Shown in pieces: positions 15,559 to 23,249 of a stretch of DNA of 29,722 nucleotides. The translations under genes were made by a program, and so were the position numbers. Below the pieces are notes generated by a model. It searched no databases. It was not told where the DNA came from and saw only the letters and a list, made by a program, of their open reading frames with translations. The DNA lies in the NCBI GenBank assembly GCA_046734455.1, contig JBKPRJ010000110.1, positions 1 to 29,722 on the forward strand, written 5' to 3'. Source of the DNA: DATEOR01 sp046734455. Its GTDB lineage: Bacteria > Actinomycetota > Thermoleophilia > Gaiellales > Gaiellaceae. Each line of letters starts with the position of its first letter. Position 1 is the first letter of the stretch.

Positions 15559-16473
15559 GTGAGAAGCGGAGCAACCCTCGTTCTGGTCGCCGCGGTGGTT
15601 ATTCTCGCCGCGCTCGCACTCGCGGACGCTCTTCGGTCGAAGGGCGACTCGACCCCGTCGGCAGCGGCCCCTGCCGCCACGAGCACGCGTTCCGAGCCGC
15701 CCACGCTCCTCGATACGCTGCGCGACGAGGCGATCTCGGGCTTCGTCCTCTACTCGGACCGCGACTGCCGCTTGCACTCGCTCCTCCTGCCGCGGATGGT
15801 CGACGACGTCGTCCGGGACGAAGGTGGGAGCGACGTCTTCCGCTGCCGCTTCGACGTCGACGGAGGTCGGATCGTCGACGAGAGCCAGAGCGATGTGGCC
15901 GGCAGCTTGGCGTTTCGTGACGGGCAGATCGTGTCGGGCAAGCAGGTGGTGCTCACGCACGCCGATCTCGTCCATGCCGCTCGGCGGCACCCGAACATCT
16001 CCGAGTACGACCGCAGCATCCCGCTTCGAATCCATGTCACCGGCCTCGCGAGCTTCGGCGTGAGGGAGCCGGTGGTTGCGATGGCGATCTCGGCGCGCTA
16101 TCTCGAGCCGCAGTACCTCATTGCCCTCTTCGACGGCCACCGTGTGCGCGCGGTCGCGGCGAGCTTCCGAGGCCCCTACCGTCGCCTCTACAAGAGCAGC
16201 GACGGGGCTCTCGTCGGCGCGGACGACGGCACCGTGATCACGCGCACCGGGCGCACGATCGACTCGCCACAGGGGGTGCCGGCCAGCCGCGCGATCGCGT
16301 TCTCCCCCGACGACCGCTGGATCGTGCGGGTGAACGGGATCAGCACGTATCTCGTCGGCGAGCCGGGCAGCCCGCAGGGCCCCCGGATCATCCGGCTGCC
16401 CATCCTGGCGCGCGACCTCGTCTGGGAGCCCGTTACCTCAGGGACTTCAATCGGTCCACCAATACGTCGATGA
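15559..16473 (+). CDS. Membrane-anchored protein of unknown function
   Basis: I do not recognise the family. From GTG at 15559 the protein has 304 residues: a short basic start (VRSGA), one hydrophobic helix (about 5-25, LVLVAAVVILAALALADAL), an Ala/Ser/Thr/Pro linker, then a mostly beta, probably extracytoplasmic domain. The segments FVLYSDRDCRLHSLLLPRM, then FRCRFDVDGGRIV, IAFSPDDRWIVRVNG and TYLVGEPG look like propeller blades of a WD40/TolB-like kind. The start was chosen because the upstream part of the frame overlaps ftsK and the anchor begins here. It diverges from ftsK with 42 bp between starts, and its last 41 bases overlap the convergent nucleoside hydrolase gene. Confidence 0.75.
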   Translation: MRSGATLVLVAAVVILAALALADALRSKGDSTPSAAAPAATSTRSEPPTLLDTLRDEAISGFVLYSDRDCRLHSLLLPRMVDDVVRDEGGSDVFRCRFDVDGGRIVDESQSDVAGSLAFRDGQIVSGKQVVLTHADLVHAARRHPNISEYDRSIPLRIHVTGLASFGVREPVVAMAISARYLEPQYLIALFDGHRVRAVAASFRGPYRRLYKSSDGALVGADDGTVITRTGRTIDSPQGVPASRAIAFSPDDRWIVRVNGISTYLVGEPGSPQGPRIIRLPILARDLVWEPVTSGTSIGPPIRR

Positions 16474-17359
16474 ACCCTGGCCCGTCGACGTCGACGCCGA
16501 CGTGGCAGTTTGGTTCCTTGCCTGAGCGCTGCCAGAGATCGACGTAGGTCCGGCCCCGGCCCGGCTCGGGCCCGATGTCGACCTCGACGTAGCGGTGCTC
16601 GGTCTGGAGGAAGCGGTCGCTGACCACGTGAGCGACCGCGAGCGCGTCGTGGACGGGCGAGCCCTCCCAGCCGTACATCCGCTGGTGGTGGCCGTGGTAG
16701 AAGTCGTAGAGAGCCGCGACGAGGCCCCCGACGCGTCCCGCCTCGCGCAGCTCGTCGACCTTCTGTGGGTAGAGAAGCGCCTTGTGCGTGACGTCGAGGC
16801 CGACCATCGTCACGTCGATGCCACTCGTGAAGACGCGATGCGCGGCCTCGGGATCGGCCCAGATGTTGAACTCGGCTGCCGGGGTGACGTTGCCCTCGGC
16901 GATGGCACCGCCCATGAGGACGATGCGCGCGATGCGGTCCTCGATGCCCGGGTAGCGGGCGAGCAGGAGCCCGATGTTGGTCAGCGGGCCGACCGGGACG
17001 AGGACGACGTCGTCGTTCTCCTCGACCGCCTTCGCGATGAAGTCGATCGCATGCCCGTCCGCCGGCCGCGTGGTCGGATCCGGCAGGTCCGGCCCGTCGA
17101 GGCCGCTCTCTCCGTGGACGTACGCGGCGGCCCACTGCTCGCGCACGAGCGGGCGCCCGCACCCGACGTGCACCGGGATGTCGGTTCGGTCGACGAACTC
17201 GAGGACCTTGAGCGCGTTCCTCGTCGTCTTTTCGAGCGTCTGGTTGCCCGAGACCGACGTGACGCCCAGGACTTCGAGCTCCAAAGAGGCAAGCGCGAGC
17301 AGGAGCGCGATCGCATCGTCATGACCTGGATCCGTGTCGAGGATGATCTTCGTGGCCAT
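16433..17359 (-). CDS. Inosine/uridine-preferring nucleoside hydrolase
   Basis: This enzyme cleaves ribonucleosides to ribose and free base. The Ca2+-binding signature appears at the N-terminus as IILDTDPGHDDAIALLLAL (residues 5-23), followed by VTSVSGNQTLEKTTRNAL, VPVGPLTNIGLLL, VLMGGAIAEGNVTPAAEFN and the late His/Asp motif SPVHDALAVAHVV. The 308-residue length is typical. ATG at 17357-17359 overlaps the ribokinase TGA by one base (TGATG), so the two are translationally coupled. Its product ribose is the direct substrate of that ribokinase. Preference for inosine, uridine or another nucleoside cannot be read from the sequence. The 3' end overlaps the rightward gene by 41 bases. Confidence 0.94.
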   Translation of the reverse strand: MATKIILDTDPGHDDAIALLLALASLELEVLGVTSVSGNQTLEKTTRNALKVLEFVDRTDIPVHVGCGRPLVREQWAAAYVHGESGLDGPDLPDPTTRPADGHAIDFIAKAVEENDDVVLVPVGPLTNIGLLLARYPGIEDRIARIVLMGGAIAEGNVTPAAEFNIWADPEAAHRVFTSGIDVTMVGLDVTHKALLYPQKVDELREAGRVGGLVAALYDFYHGHHQRMYGWEGSPVHDALAVAHVVSDRFLQTEHRYVEVDIGPEPGRGRTYVDLWQRSGKEPNCHVGVDVDGPGFIDVLVDRLKSLR

Positions 17360-18207
17360 CAGGCGCGGAGTATGTCGTCGATCTCCTCGGCGGTGGGCAG
17401 GGACGGCTGCGCTCCGAGGCGGGAGGCGGCAATCGCGCCGGCCGCACAGGAACGGCGGAGGGCCTCCTCGCGGTCGCGGCCTTCGAGGAGTGAGACGACC
17501 ATGCACGCGGTGAAGGCGTCTCCGGCTGCGGTGCCGTCGACGGTGTCCACCCTCGGAGGCTCGGCGCGGGCGACCTCCTCCCCGTCGTCGATCAGCAAGG
17601 CGCCTTCGGCGCCGAGCGTGACCGCGCAAAGTGTGCCCAGCGAGCTGGATCCGAGCGCCTCGAGCTCGTACATGTTCGCCACGATCAGGTCCGCGCGCCC
17701 GACGATGTCCTCGGACACCTCGCGCGCCGGAGCCGCGTTGAGACAGAAAAAGGCGTCGGTCTGAGCAACCGCGGCTCTGATCGCGTCGTCTCTGATCTCG
17801 AGCTGGCAGACGAGGCCGTTCGGCGTGCCCACCTCGATGCGATCCGCCTGAAGCTCGTGGTTTGCTCCCGGCACGACGACGATCTGATTGTCGCCCTTGT
17901 CGTCGACGAGGATGAGGGCGATCCCGGTCGGCTCCGCGACGACCTGCAAGCCGGAGACGTCGGCGCCGGCCGCGCGCAGGCCGCGGGCCGCCAGCTGGCC
18001 GAAATCGTCATCTCCGACCGCACCGATGAAGCTCACCTCGGCCCCGAGCCGCGCAGCCGCCACGGCCTGGTTCGCGCCCTTACCGCCCGGCACGCGCTCG
18101 AACTCCTCGGTGCTGACGGTCTCGCCGCGGCGCGGGATCGTGTCGACGGACGCGACGAGGTCGAGATTGATGCTGCCGACGACCGAGAGAGAGACGCTAG
18201 GCGGCAA
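17359..18207 (-). CDS. rbsK: Ribokinase (PfkB family)
   Basis: This enzyme phosphorylates ribose to ribose-5-phosphate. PfkB features are all present: SVVGSINLDLVASVDTIPRR at the start, the substrate loop PGGKGANQAVAAARLGA (40-56), IGAVGDDDFG, and the C-terminal signature DGTAAGDAFTACM with the catalytic base Asp230. NQIVVVPGAN and ANMYELEAL are ribokinase-like, which favours ribose over other sugars. The 282 residues are slightly short but complete. TTG at 18205-18207 overlaps the end of the upstream unknown gene by 11 bases, and the TGA overlaps the hydrolase start. Ribokinase with nucleoside hydrolase makes a two-step nucleoside-to-ribose-5-phosphate route. Confidence 0.93.
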   Translation of the reverse strand: MPPSVSLSVVGSINLDLVASVDTIPRRGETVSTEEFERVPGGKGANQAVAAARLGAEVSFIGAVGDDDFGQLAARGLRAAGADVSGLQVVAEPTGIALILVDDKGDNQIVVVPGANHELQADRIEVGTPNGLVCQLEIRDDAIRAAVAQTDAFFCLNAAPAREVSEDIVGRADLIVANMYELEALGSSSLGTLCAVTLGAEGALLIDDGEEVARAEPPRVDTVDGTAAGDAFTACMVVSLLEGRDREEALRRSCAAGAIAASRLGAQPSLPTAEEIDDILRA

Positions 18208-18748
18208 GCGCGCGCAGGTCGTCGACCGCGCCGTTCAGAAGGTTTTCGCGCAGGTCGAAGAGGCCGGCCCAGAGCGAGCCGCGGTCCGGCACCGAGGCGA
18301 AGCGGGCGCTTGCGGAAAGGCCTTCGAGCGCGCGCACGAGAACGGCGAGCTCGAGGTAGGCATGTGCGACCCGCGCGGGCGATGCGCTGACCCCGGCGCG
18401 ACGCAGGACTCCCTCCCACTCCACCACCTCGCCGGCGCCGGGCTCCCCGTACCAGGAGCGTCCTTCCGCCTCGTCGGACTCGAGCTCGAGGAGGAATCGG
18501 CCCAGCGGTTTCTCCAGCCCGGCGAGCGCCGTCTCGGCCCTCTCGGCCGCACGGCGAAGAGCAGCCTGGCGCTTCGGAGCGGTGCAGGGCTCGGGCTCAC
18601 CCTTCGCCCAGCGCTCGAGCAGGCGGCAGAACGCGAGGGCGGCCACTTCGCTCGCAGTCAGCGAGCGGACGAGCCGCTCTGCGGTCGCCTCCGTCACGCC
18701 GTACGAGCGCATGAGGCCCGCCCAGCCGTTGCCGTTCGTCTCGTTCAT
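18197..18748 (-). CDS. Unknown protein, first gene of the ribokinase-nucleoside hydrolase operon
   Basis: No family is recognised. The frame runs up to 18814, but ATG at 18746-18748 preceded by a purine-rich GAAGAAGAG gives a natural start and 183 residues. The product looks soluble and almost wholly helical, with many Ala, Leu, Glu and Arg. It opens with a segment that resembles a small helical DNA- or peptide-binding unit (MRSYGVTEATAERLVRSLTA), continues with LERWAKGEPEPCTAPKRQAA and ends LFDLRENLLNGAVDDLRALA. There is no signal peptide or membrane segment. It overlaps ribokinase by 11 bases, so it belongs to that operon. A regulator or partner role is possible but unsupported. Confidence 0.75.
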   Translation of the reverse strand: MNETNGNGWAGLMRSYGVTEATAERLVRSLTASEVAALAFCRLLERWAKGEPEPCTAPKRQAALRRAAERAETALAGLEKPLGRFLLELESDEAEGRSWYGEPGAGEVVEWEGVLRRAGVSASPARVAHAYLELAVLVRALEGLSASARFASVPDRGSLWAGLFDLRENLLNGAVDDLRALAA

Positions 18749-18798
18749 CTCTTCTTCTACTAGTACACGAATTTGTCGTTGTGCATACGGTTCCGTGG

Positions 18799-19851
18799 AT
18801 GAACACGTACTCACTCGTTTCCGACCTTCCCGTCGTGATCGATTCCTATGAGCTCGAGGGGCTGAGCGTCGAGGTCTCGCCCGAGTTCACTCGGCGGACG
18901 ACGGTCATCCATCTGCGCGGAGGCGGCCACGAGGGCATCGGCGAGGACCCGACCTACAGCCCCGAGGATCAGGAGGCCTTCCAGGCGGAGGGCACGGACA
19001 TCCCGCTGGCCGGGTCGCACCATACGATCGACTCCTTCTCGGAGCTGGTCGAGCGGCTGTCGCTCTGGCCCTCGGGCCCGGCTCTCGAGCAATTCAGGCC
19101 GTATCGGCGCTGGGCATTCGAGAGCGCCGCGCTGGACCTCGCGCTCCGCCAGGCGGGCAAGTCGCTGGTCGAGGTGCTCGAGCGCAAGCCGAAGCCGCTG
19201 ACCTTCGTCGCGTCGATGCGCTTCGGCGAGCCGGCGACGATCGCGCCGCTTCAGGCCTGGCTCGATCTGTACCCGGACCTGCGGGTGAAGCTCGACCCGA
19301 CGGGAACGTGGGACGACGCGCTCGTCAACGAGCTCGTCGAGACAGGCGCGGTCGACACCCTCGACCTCAAGGGTGCCTACGAGGGAACGCCGGTCGACCA
19401 GCCGCCCGACCCGACCCTCTACGCGCGCATCGCCCTCGCCTTTCCGAACGCCTGGCTGGAGGATCCCGCGCTGAACGACCAGACCGATCCCGTGCTAGAG
19501 CCGCACCGCGACCGGATCACGTGGGACGCGCCGATCCACTCCGTCGCCGACATCACGGGCCTCCCCTTCCCGCCGCAGACGCTGAACTTCAAGCCGTCCC
19601 GCTTCGGGAGCATCAAGCGCCTCTTCGAGGCCTACGACTACTGCGCCCAGCACGGCATCGCGATCTACGGCGGCGGCCAGTTCGAGCTCGGCCCGGGCCG
19701 CGGGCAGATCCAGTACCTCGCATCGCTCTTCCACCCGGACACGCCGAACGACACGGCTCCGGCGGCCTACAACGCGAAGCCTGCCACTGGGTTGCCAACG
19801 TCTCCGCTCGAGCCGCGGCTCGACGACGTCGGGTTCCGCTGGAAGAGTTAG
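18799..19851 (+). CDS. Enolase-superfamily-like protein with altered active site
   Basis: The 350 residues look like the enolase/mandelate racemase fold: an N-terminal capping domain, then barrel strands with recognisable metal-ligand positions, LRVKLDPTGTW (Asp166), NAWLEDPAL (Glu221/Asp222) and ITWDAPIHS (Asp243). The sixth-strand Lys segment is LNFKPSRFGSIKRLFEAYDY (Lys265), followed by IAIYGGGQFELGPGRGQIQY. The usual KxK of the second strand is not seen where expected (LTFVASMRFGEP), so the chemistry may differ from known racemases, dehydratases or o-succinylbenzoate synthases. I chose ATG at 18799; GTG at 18781 would add six residues. It diverges from the unknown protein at 18748, and neither start codon has a good Shine-Dalgarno. 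Confidence 0.75.
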   Translation: MNTYSLVSDLPVVIDSYELEGLSVEVSPEFTRRTTVIHLRGGGHEGIGEDPTYSPEDQEAFQAEGTDIPLAGSHHTIDSFSELVERLSLWPSGPALEQFRPYRRWAFESAALDLALRQAGKSLVEVLERKPKPLTFVASMRFGEPATIAPLQAWLDLYPDLRVKLDPTGTWDDALVNELVETGAVDTLDLKGAYEGTPVDQPPDPTLYARIALAFPNAWLEDPALNDQTDPVLEPHRDRITWDAPIHSVADITGLPFPPQTLNFKPSRFGSIKRLFEAYDYCAQHGIAIYGGGQFELGPGRGQIQYLASLFHPDTPNDTAPAAYNAKPATGLPTSPLEPRLDDVGFRWKS

Positions 19852-19865
19852 AACGCCCCTTTTGA

Positions 19866-19999
19866 ACATGTCCGGGGTCTGACCCCGGACATGTCTCGCT
19901 CGGTCAGGTGGCCGTGGCCCAACACCGGCCCATTCATGCGGGTGCCCTTGCAGTAATTGGCCGTTTGGGCCACGACCGGGGTCTGACCCCGGGCGTGGC
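19866..19999. repeat. REP-like palindromic element with two GGGGTCTGACCCC cores
   Basis: Two hairpins share the 13-base core GGGGTCTGACCCC (19874-19886 and 19978-19990). The first is a perfect 12-bp stem with a five-base loop (19866-19894). The second (19969-19999) has 6+6 bp with one mismatch, from GCCACG to CGTGGC. Between them GTGGCCCAA (19914-19922) pairs with TTGGGCCAC (19965-19973), so the whole 134-bp block can fold as one cruciform-like unit. It lies in the 199-bp gap between the convergent enolase-like and rnj genes. This resembles repetitive extragenic palindromes. Without other copies in the window its repeat status is unproved. Confidence 0.7.
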
Positions 20000-20011
20000 T
20001 ACAACGGACGA

Positions 20012-20040
20012 TGTTCGCAGGACAGCCCTGGCCTGCGACA
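20012..20040 (-). terminator. Possible rnj transcription-end hairpin
   Basis: TCGCAGG (20015-20021) pairs with CCTGCGA (20032-20038), and two more base pairs form beyond a one-base bulge. The loop is ten bases. It lies about ten bases beyond the rnj stop codon on the leftward strand. There is no U-tract, so intrinsic termination is only a possibility. Confidence 0.35.
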
Positions 20041-20050
20041 GTCGGAGAGC

Positions 20051-21709
20051 CTAGACCTCGAGGACGACCGGGAGGATCATCGGCCGACGCCCGGTGCGCT
20101 CGCGGATGAGTTGGCCGACGGCGTCGTGGATGTGCTCCTGGAGGAGCTTCAGCTCGGAGATGTCCTCGGAGAGGCAGTGCGCGAGCGTCCGTTCGGCCTC
20201 ATCGCGTGCCTCGTTCAGCAAGGAGTCCTCGGGCTCGGCGAAGCCGCGAGCGATCACCTCGGGCGCTGCGATCTCGCGGCCGTTCTGCGACCCCACGGTG
20301 ACCACGACGATGAGGACGCCGTCCTCGGAGAGATGGCGGCGGTCCCTCAGGGCCACGTCTTGCACATCCCCCACCCCGAGCCCGTCGACGAAGGTGGCGC
20401 CGCTCTCCACGACTCCGACGACTTCTGCGCGCCCGCCGGCGAGCTCCACGACGGAGCCGTTCTCGGCGAGGACGATGTGGTCGGCGTCGACACCCGCGTC
20501 CCGGGCCAGGCGCGCGTGCGCGGCGAGCATCCGGAACTCCCCGTGGACGGGCATCACATTGCGCGGGCGCAGGACGGCGAGCACGGTGCGGAGCTCCTCC
20601 GCGTGCCCATGGCCGGAGACGTGCACGGGCGCTATCTCCTGATGAAGCACCTCGGCGCCGGACTTCGCGAGCCGGTTGATCGTGTCGTGCACGCGCAGCT
20701 CGTTCCCGGGCACCGGCTTCGCCGAGATGATGACGGTGTCGCCCTCCTCGACCTGGACGTGCTGATGATCGTTGTAGGCCATCCGCGTGAGGGCCGACAT
20801 GGGCTCGCCCTGGCTCCCCGTACAGAGGATCATCGTCCCGTCGGGCCGGAGCTCCGGCAGGACGTCGGGCTTGACGAGCAGGTCCTCAGGCACGTCGATG
20901 TAGCCGAGGTTCCGCGCGATGTTGACGTTCTTGCGGAGTGAGCGGCCGATGAGGCAGACCTTGCGGCCGTCCTCGAGCGCGACATCGATCGCCTGCTGGA
21001 CGCGGTGGACGTTGGACGCGAACGACGCGATCAGTATGCGCCCGCTCCGCTGCGGGATGATCTGCCGGAAGACCTCCCCGACGGTCCGCTCCGACTGCGT
21101 CACGCCCGGGCGCTCGGCATTCGTCGAGTCTCCGAGCAGTAGGTCGACGCCGCGGTTGCCGAGATCGGCGAGCGCGCCGAGATCGGTGCGGAAGCCGTCC
21201 ACCGGCGTGTGGTCGATCTTGTAGTCGCCCGTGTGCACGATGCGCCCGCCTGGGGTCTCGAGGACGACCGCGACGGCGTCGGGGATGGAGTGCGCCATGC
21301 GGACGAACTCGGCGGTGTACGGCCCGAGCCGTGTCGGCCCGTCCTCCGGCACGGCCTCGACGAGCTCCGCGTCCTTCAGCAGGCCGTGCTCGTCGAGCTT
21401 GGACTTCACGAGCCCGAGGGTGAGACCGGTGGCCCAGATCTCGGGGACTCGGACTTCGCGAAGGAGGTACGGCAGCGCGCCGACGTGATCCTCGTGCCCG
21501 TGGGTGAGCACGACCGCGCGGATGTCGCGCTCGCGGTCTCGGAGATAGGAGAAGTCCGGCAGGACGAGATCGACGCCGAGATGCTCGTCGCGCGGGAACG
21601 AGAGGCCCGCGTCGATGACGACAATTCCATCGTCGCTCTCGACCACCATCATGTTCTTGCCGACCTCGCCCAGCCCTCCGAGCGGGATCAGTCGCGTCGA
21701 GCCCGCCAC
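20051..21709 (-). CDS. rnj: Ribonuclease J
   Basis: RNase J is a metallo-beta-lactamase/beta-CASP enzyme with 5' exonuclease and endonuclease activity on mRNA and rRNA precursors. The zinc motif HxHxDH is at 70-75 (THGHEDHVGALPY). Further ligand regions are VHTGDYKIDHTPVDG and LLGDSTNAERPG. The beta-CASP motifs include SFASNVHRVQQAID and HVSGHGHAEEL, and RPRNVMPVHGEFRML follows. The 552 residues match the usual length and include the C-terminal domain. GTG at 21707-21709 begins three bases after the dapA TAA, so both are on one transcript. The dapA-rnj pairing is widely conserved. It is one of three core RNases in this window. Confidence 0.96.
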   Translation of the reverse strand: MAGSTRLIPLGGLGEVGKNMMVVESDDGIVVIDAGLSFPRDEHLGVDLVLPDFSYLRDRERDIRAVVLTHGHEDHVGALPYLLREVRVPEIWATGLTLGLVKSKLDEHGLLKDAELVEAVPEDGPTRLGPYTAEFVRMAHSIPDAVAVVLETPGGRIVHTGDYKIDHTPVDGFRTDLGALADLGNRGVDLLLGDSTNAERPGVTQSERTVGEVFRQIIPQRSGRILIASFASNVHRVQQAIDVALEDGRKVCLIGRSLRKNVNIARNLGYIDVPEDLLVKPDVLPELRPDGTMILCTGSQGEPMSALTRMAYNDHQHVQVEEGDTVIISAKPVPGNELRVHDTINRLAKSGAEVLHQEIAPVHVSGHGHAEELRTVLAVLRPRNVMPVHGEFRMLAAHARLARDAGVDADHIVLAENGSVVELAGGRAEVVGVVESGATFVDGLGVGDVQDVALRDRRHLSEDGVLIVVVTVGSQNGREIAAPEVIARGFAEPEDSLLNEARDEAERTLAHCLSEDISELKLLQEHIHDAVGQLIRERTGRRPMILPVVLEV

Positions 21710-21712
21710 AGG

Positions 21713-22597
21713 TTAGACCTGCGCGGCCTGGAGGACGCCTGCGCGCTCGAGCACGGCGCGCAGCTCAGCCTTCTGCTCGTCGGTCGCGTCGACGAGTGGC
21801 AGCCGCGGGATCCCGACCTCGTGGCCGGCGATTGCCATCGCCGCCTTGACCGGAATCGGGTTCGTGTCGATCGCGAGGACGTCGATGACGGATTTGAGCT
21901 CGGCTTCGATCTCCCGTGCGCCCGCGACGTCGCCGTCCTGGAACCGGGTCAGAAGCTCCCGTACGCGGCGGCCCACGAGGTGCGTGAAGACGAAGATCCC
22001 ACCCTTCCCTCCCACCTCGAGGAACGGGAGCAGGAGATCGTCGTTCCCCGCGTAGAGGGTGAGCCCGCTCTCGTTCACGATCCGCTTCGCCTGGTCGATG
22101 TCCGGTGTGGCCTGCTTCACGTACTGCACGTTCGGAATCTCGGCGAGCTCGGTCAGCGTGTCCGGCTCGATGTTCACGACCACGCGCTGCGGGATGTTGT
22201 AGACGACGATCGGCTTGTCGGTGACCGCCGCGATCGCATCGAAATGCGCGACGATTCCACGCGCCGGCGGCTTCGAGTAGTACGGCGTGACGACGAGGAA
22301 CGCATCCACGCCGATCCCGTGCGCCTCGCGGGTGAGATGCACCGAGTGCGCGGTCGAATACGTGCCCGTGCCGGCTACGACGCTCGCCCGGTCGCCGACC
22401 GACTCGACCGCGGCCTCGAAGAGGCCGAAGCGCTCGTCGTCGGTCAGGGTCGGCGATTCGCCGGTGGTCCCGGCCACGACGACGCCGTCGGAGCCCGTGT
22501 CGACGAGATGTGTGCACAGGCGCTTGAACGCCTCGTAGTTGACGGATCCGTCGGCGTTGAAGGGCGTCAGGACCGCTGTCAGGACTTCGCCGAGCAC
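21713..22597 (-). CDS. dapA: 4-hydroxy-tetrahydrodipicolinate synthase
   Basis: DapA condenses pyruvate with aspartate semialdehyde in the lysine/diaminopimelate pathway. Family motifs are GEVLTAVLTPFNADGSV, the pyruvate-carboxylate-binding VAGTTGESPTL (42-52), TPYYSKPP, the proton-relay Tyr133 in VVYNIPQR and the Schiff-base Lys161 in QYVKQATPD. The length of 294 residues is standard. The frame is open upstream into dapB, but GTG at 22595-22597 begins the homologous sequence, ten bases after the dapB TAA. No good Shine-Dalgarno is visible, so re-initiation after dapB is likely. It lies in the leftward run flavoprotein, M16, dapB, dapA, rnj. Confidence 0.97.
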   Translation of the reverse strand: MLGEVLTAVLTPFNADGSVNYEAFKRLCTHLVDTGSDGVVVAGTTGESPTLTDDERFGLFEAAVESVGDRASVVAGTGTYSTAHSVHLTREAHGIGVDAFLVVTPYYSKPPARGIVAHFDAIAAVTDKPIVVYNIPQRVVVNIEPDTLTELAEIPNVQYVKQATPDIDQAKRIVNESGLTLYAGNDDLLLPFLEVGGKGGIFVFTHLVGRRVRELLTRFQDGDVAGAREIEAELKSVIDVLAIDTNPIPVKAAMAIAGHEVGIPRLPLVDATDEQKAELRAVLERAGVLQAAQV

Positions 22598-22607
22598 TGA
22601 ACGGATC

Positions 22608-23249
22608 TTACTCCAGGAGGCTTTCGAGCCCGACGGTGACGCCGGTCGGAAGGCTCCCGAGCTTCTCGAGAGCGAGAAGGACTCCGGGCGCGAAGGCTTC
22701 CCGGGAGAGCGTGTCGTGGCGGATCGTGAGGAGCTGCCCATCCCCTCCGAGCAGCACCTCCTGGTGGGCGACGAGTCCCGGCAGCCGGACGGAGTGAATG
22801 GGCACGTCACCGGGCATCGCCTCGGCGGTCGCCTTCGCGGTCCCGGACGGCGCATCGACCTTTGTCTCGTTGTGGAGCTCGACGATCTCCGCCTTCGGGA
22901 GGTACCTGACGGCCTCCGCCGCGAACCGCATCATCAGCACCGCGCCGACGGCGAAATTCGGCGCCACGAAGCACGCGATGTCCCGTCTGCGCGCGAGCTC
23001 GTCGAGCGACGCGAGATCCGCCGGTCCCATTCCGGTCGTGCCCACGATGCACGGGATCGCGGCCTGGAGGCAGCCCTCCACGTTCCTTCGCACCGCGTCA
23101 GGCCGCGTGAAGTCGATCGCCGCGTCGTGCCCGTCCCTGCGCACGTCGTCGCCCTTGCCGACGGGCGTCACCTCGTGCCCGGCTTCCGCGAGCCTGGGCA
23201 GGAGCGCGGTGCCCACCTTCCCGTCTGCGCCGTAGAGGAGGATCTTCAC
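22608..23249 (-). CDS. dapB: 4-hydroxy-tetrahydrodipicolinate reductase
   Basis: DapB reduces the DapA product with NAD(P)H. The 213-residue protein is of the short DapB type: the nucleotide-binding loop GADGKVG (7-13), AIDFTRPDA, VGTTGM, APNFAVGAVLMMRFA and the active-site segment ELHNETKVDAPSGTA (124-138). His126 and Lys130 match the conserved catalytic pair. The second His of the usual EHH or LHH motif is Asn127 here. The start at GTG 23247-23249 overlaps the M16 TGA as GTGA; an upstream extension to 23279 would only read into the M16 gene. It is directly followed by dapA, its pathway partner. Confidence 0.94.
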   Translation of the reverse strand: MKILLYGADGKVGTALLPRLAEAGHEVTPVGKGDDVRRDGHDAAIDFTRPDAVRRNVEGCLQAAIPCIVGTTGMGPADLASLDELARRRDIACFVAPNFAVGAVLMMRFAAEAVRYLPKAEIVELHNETKVDAPSGTAKATAEAMPGDVPIHSVRLPGLVAHQEVLLGGDGQLLTIRHDTLSREAFAPGVLLALEKLGSLPTGVTVGLESLLE

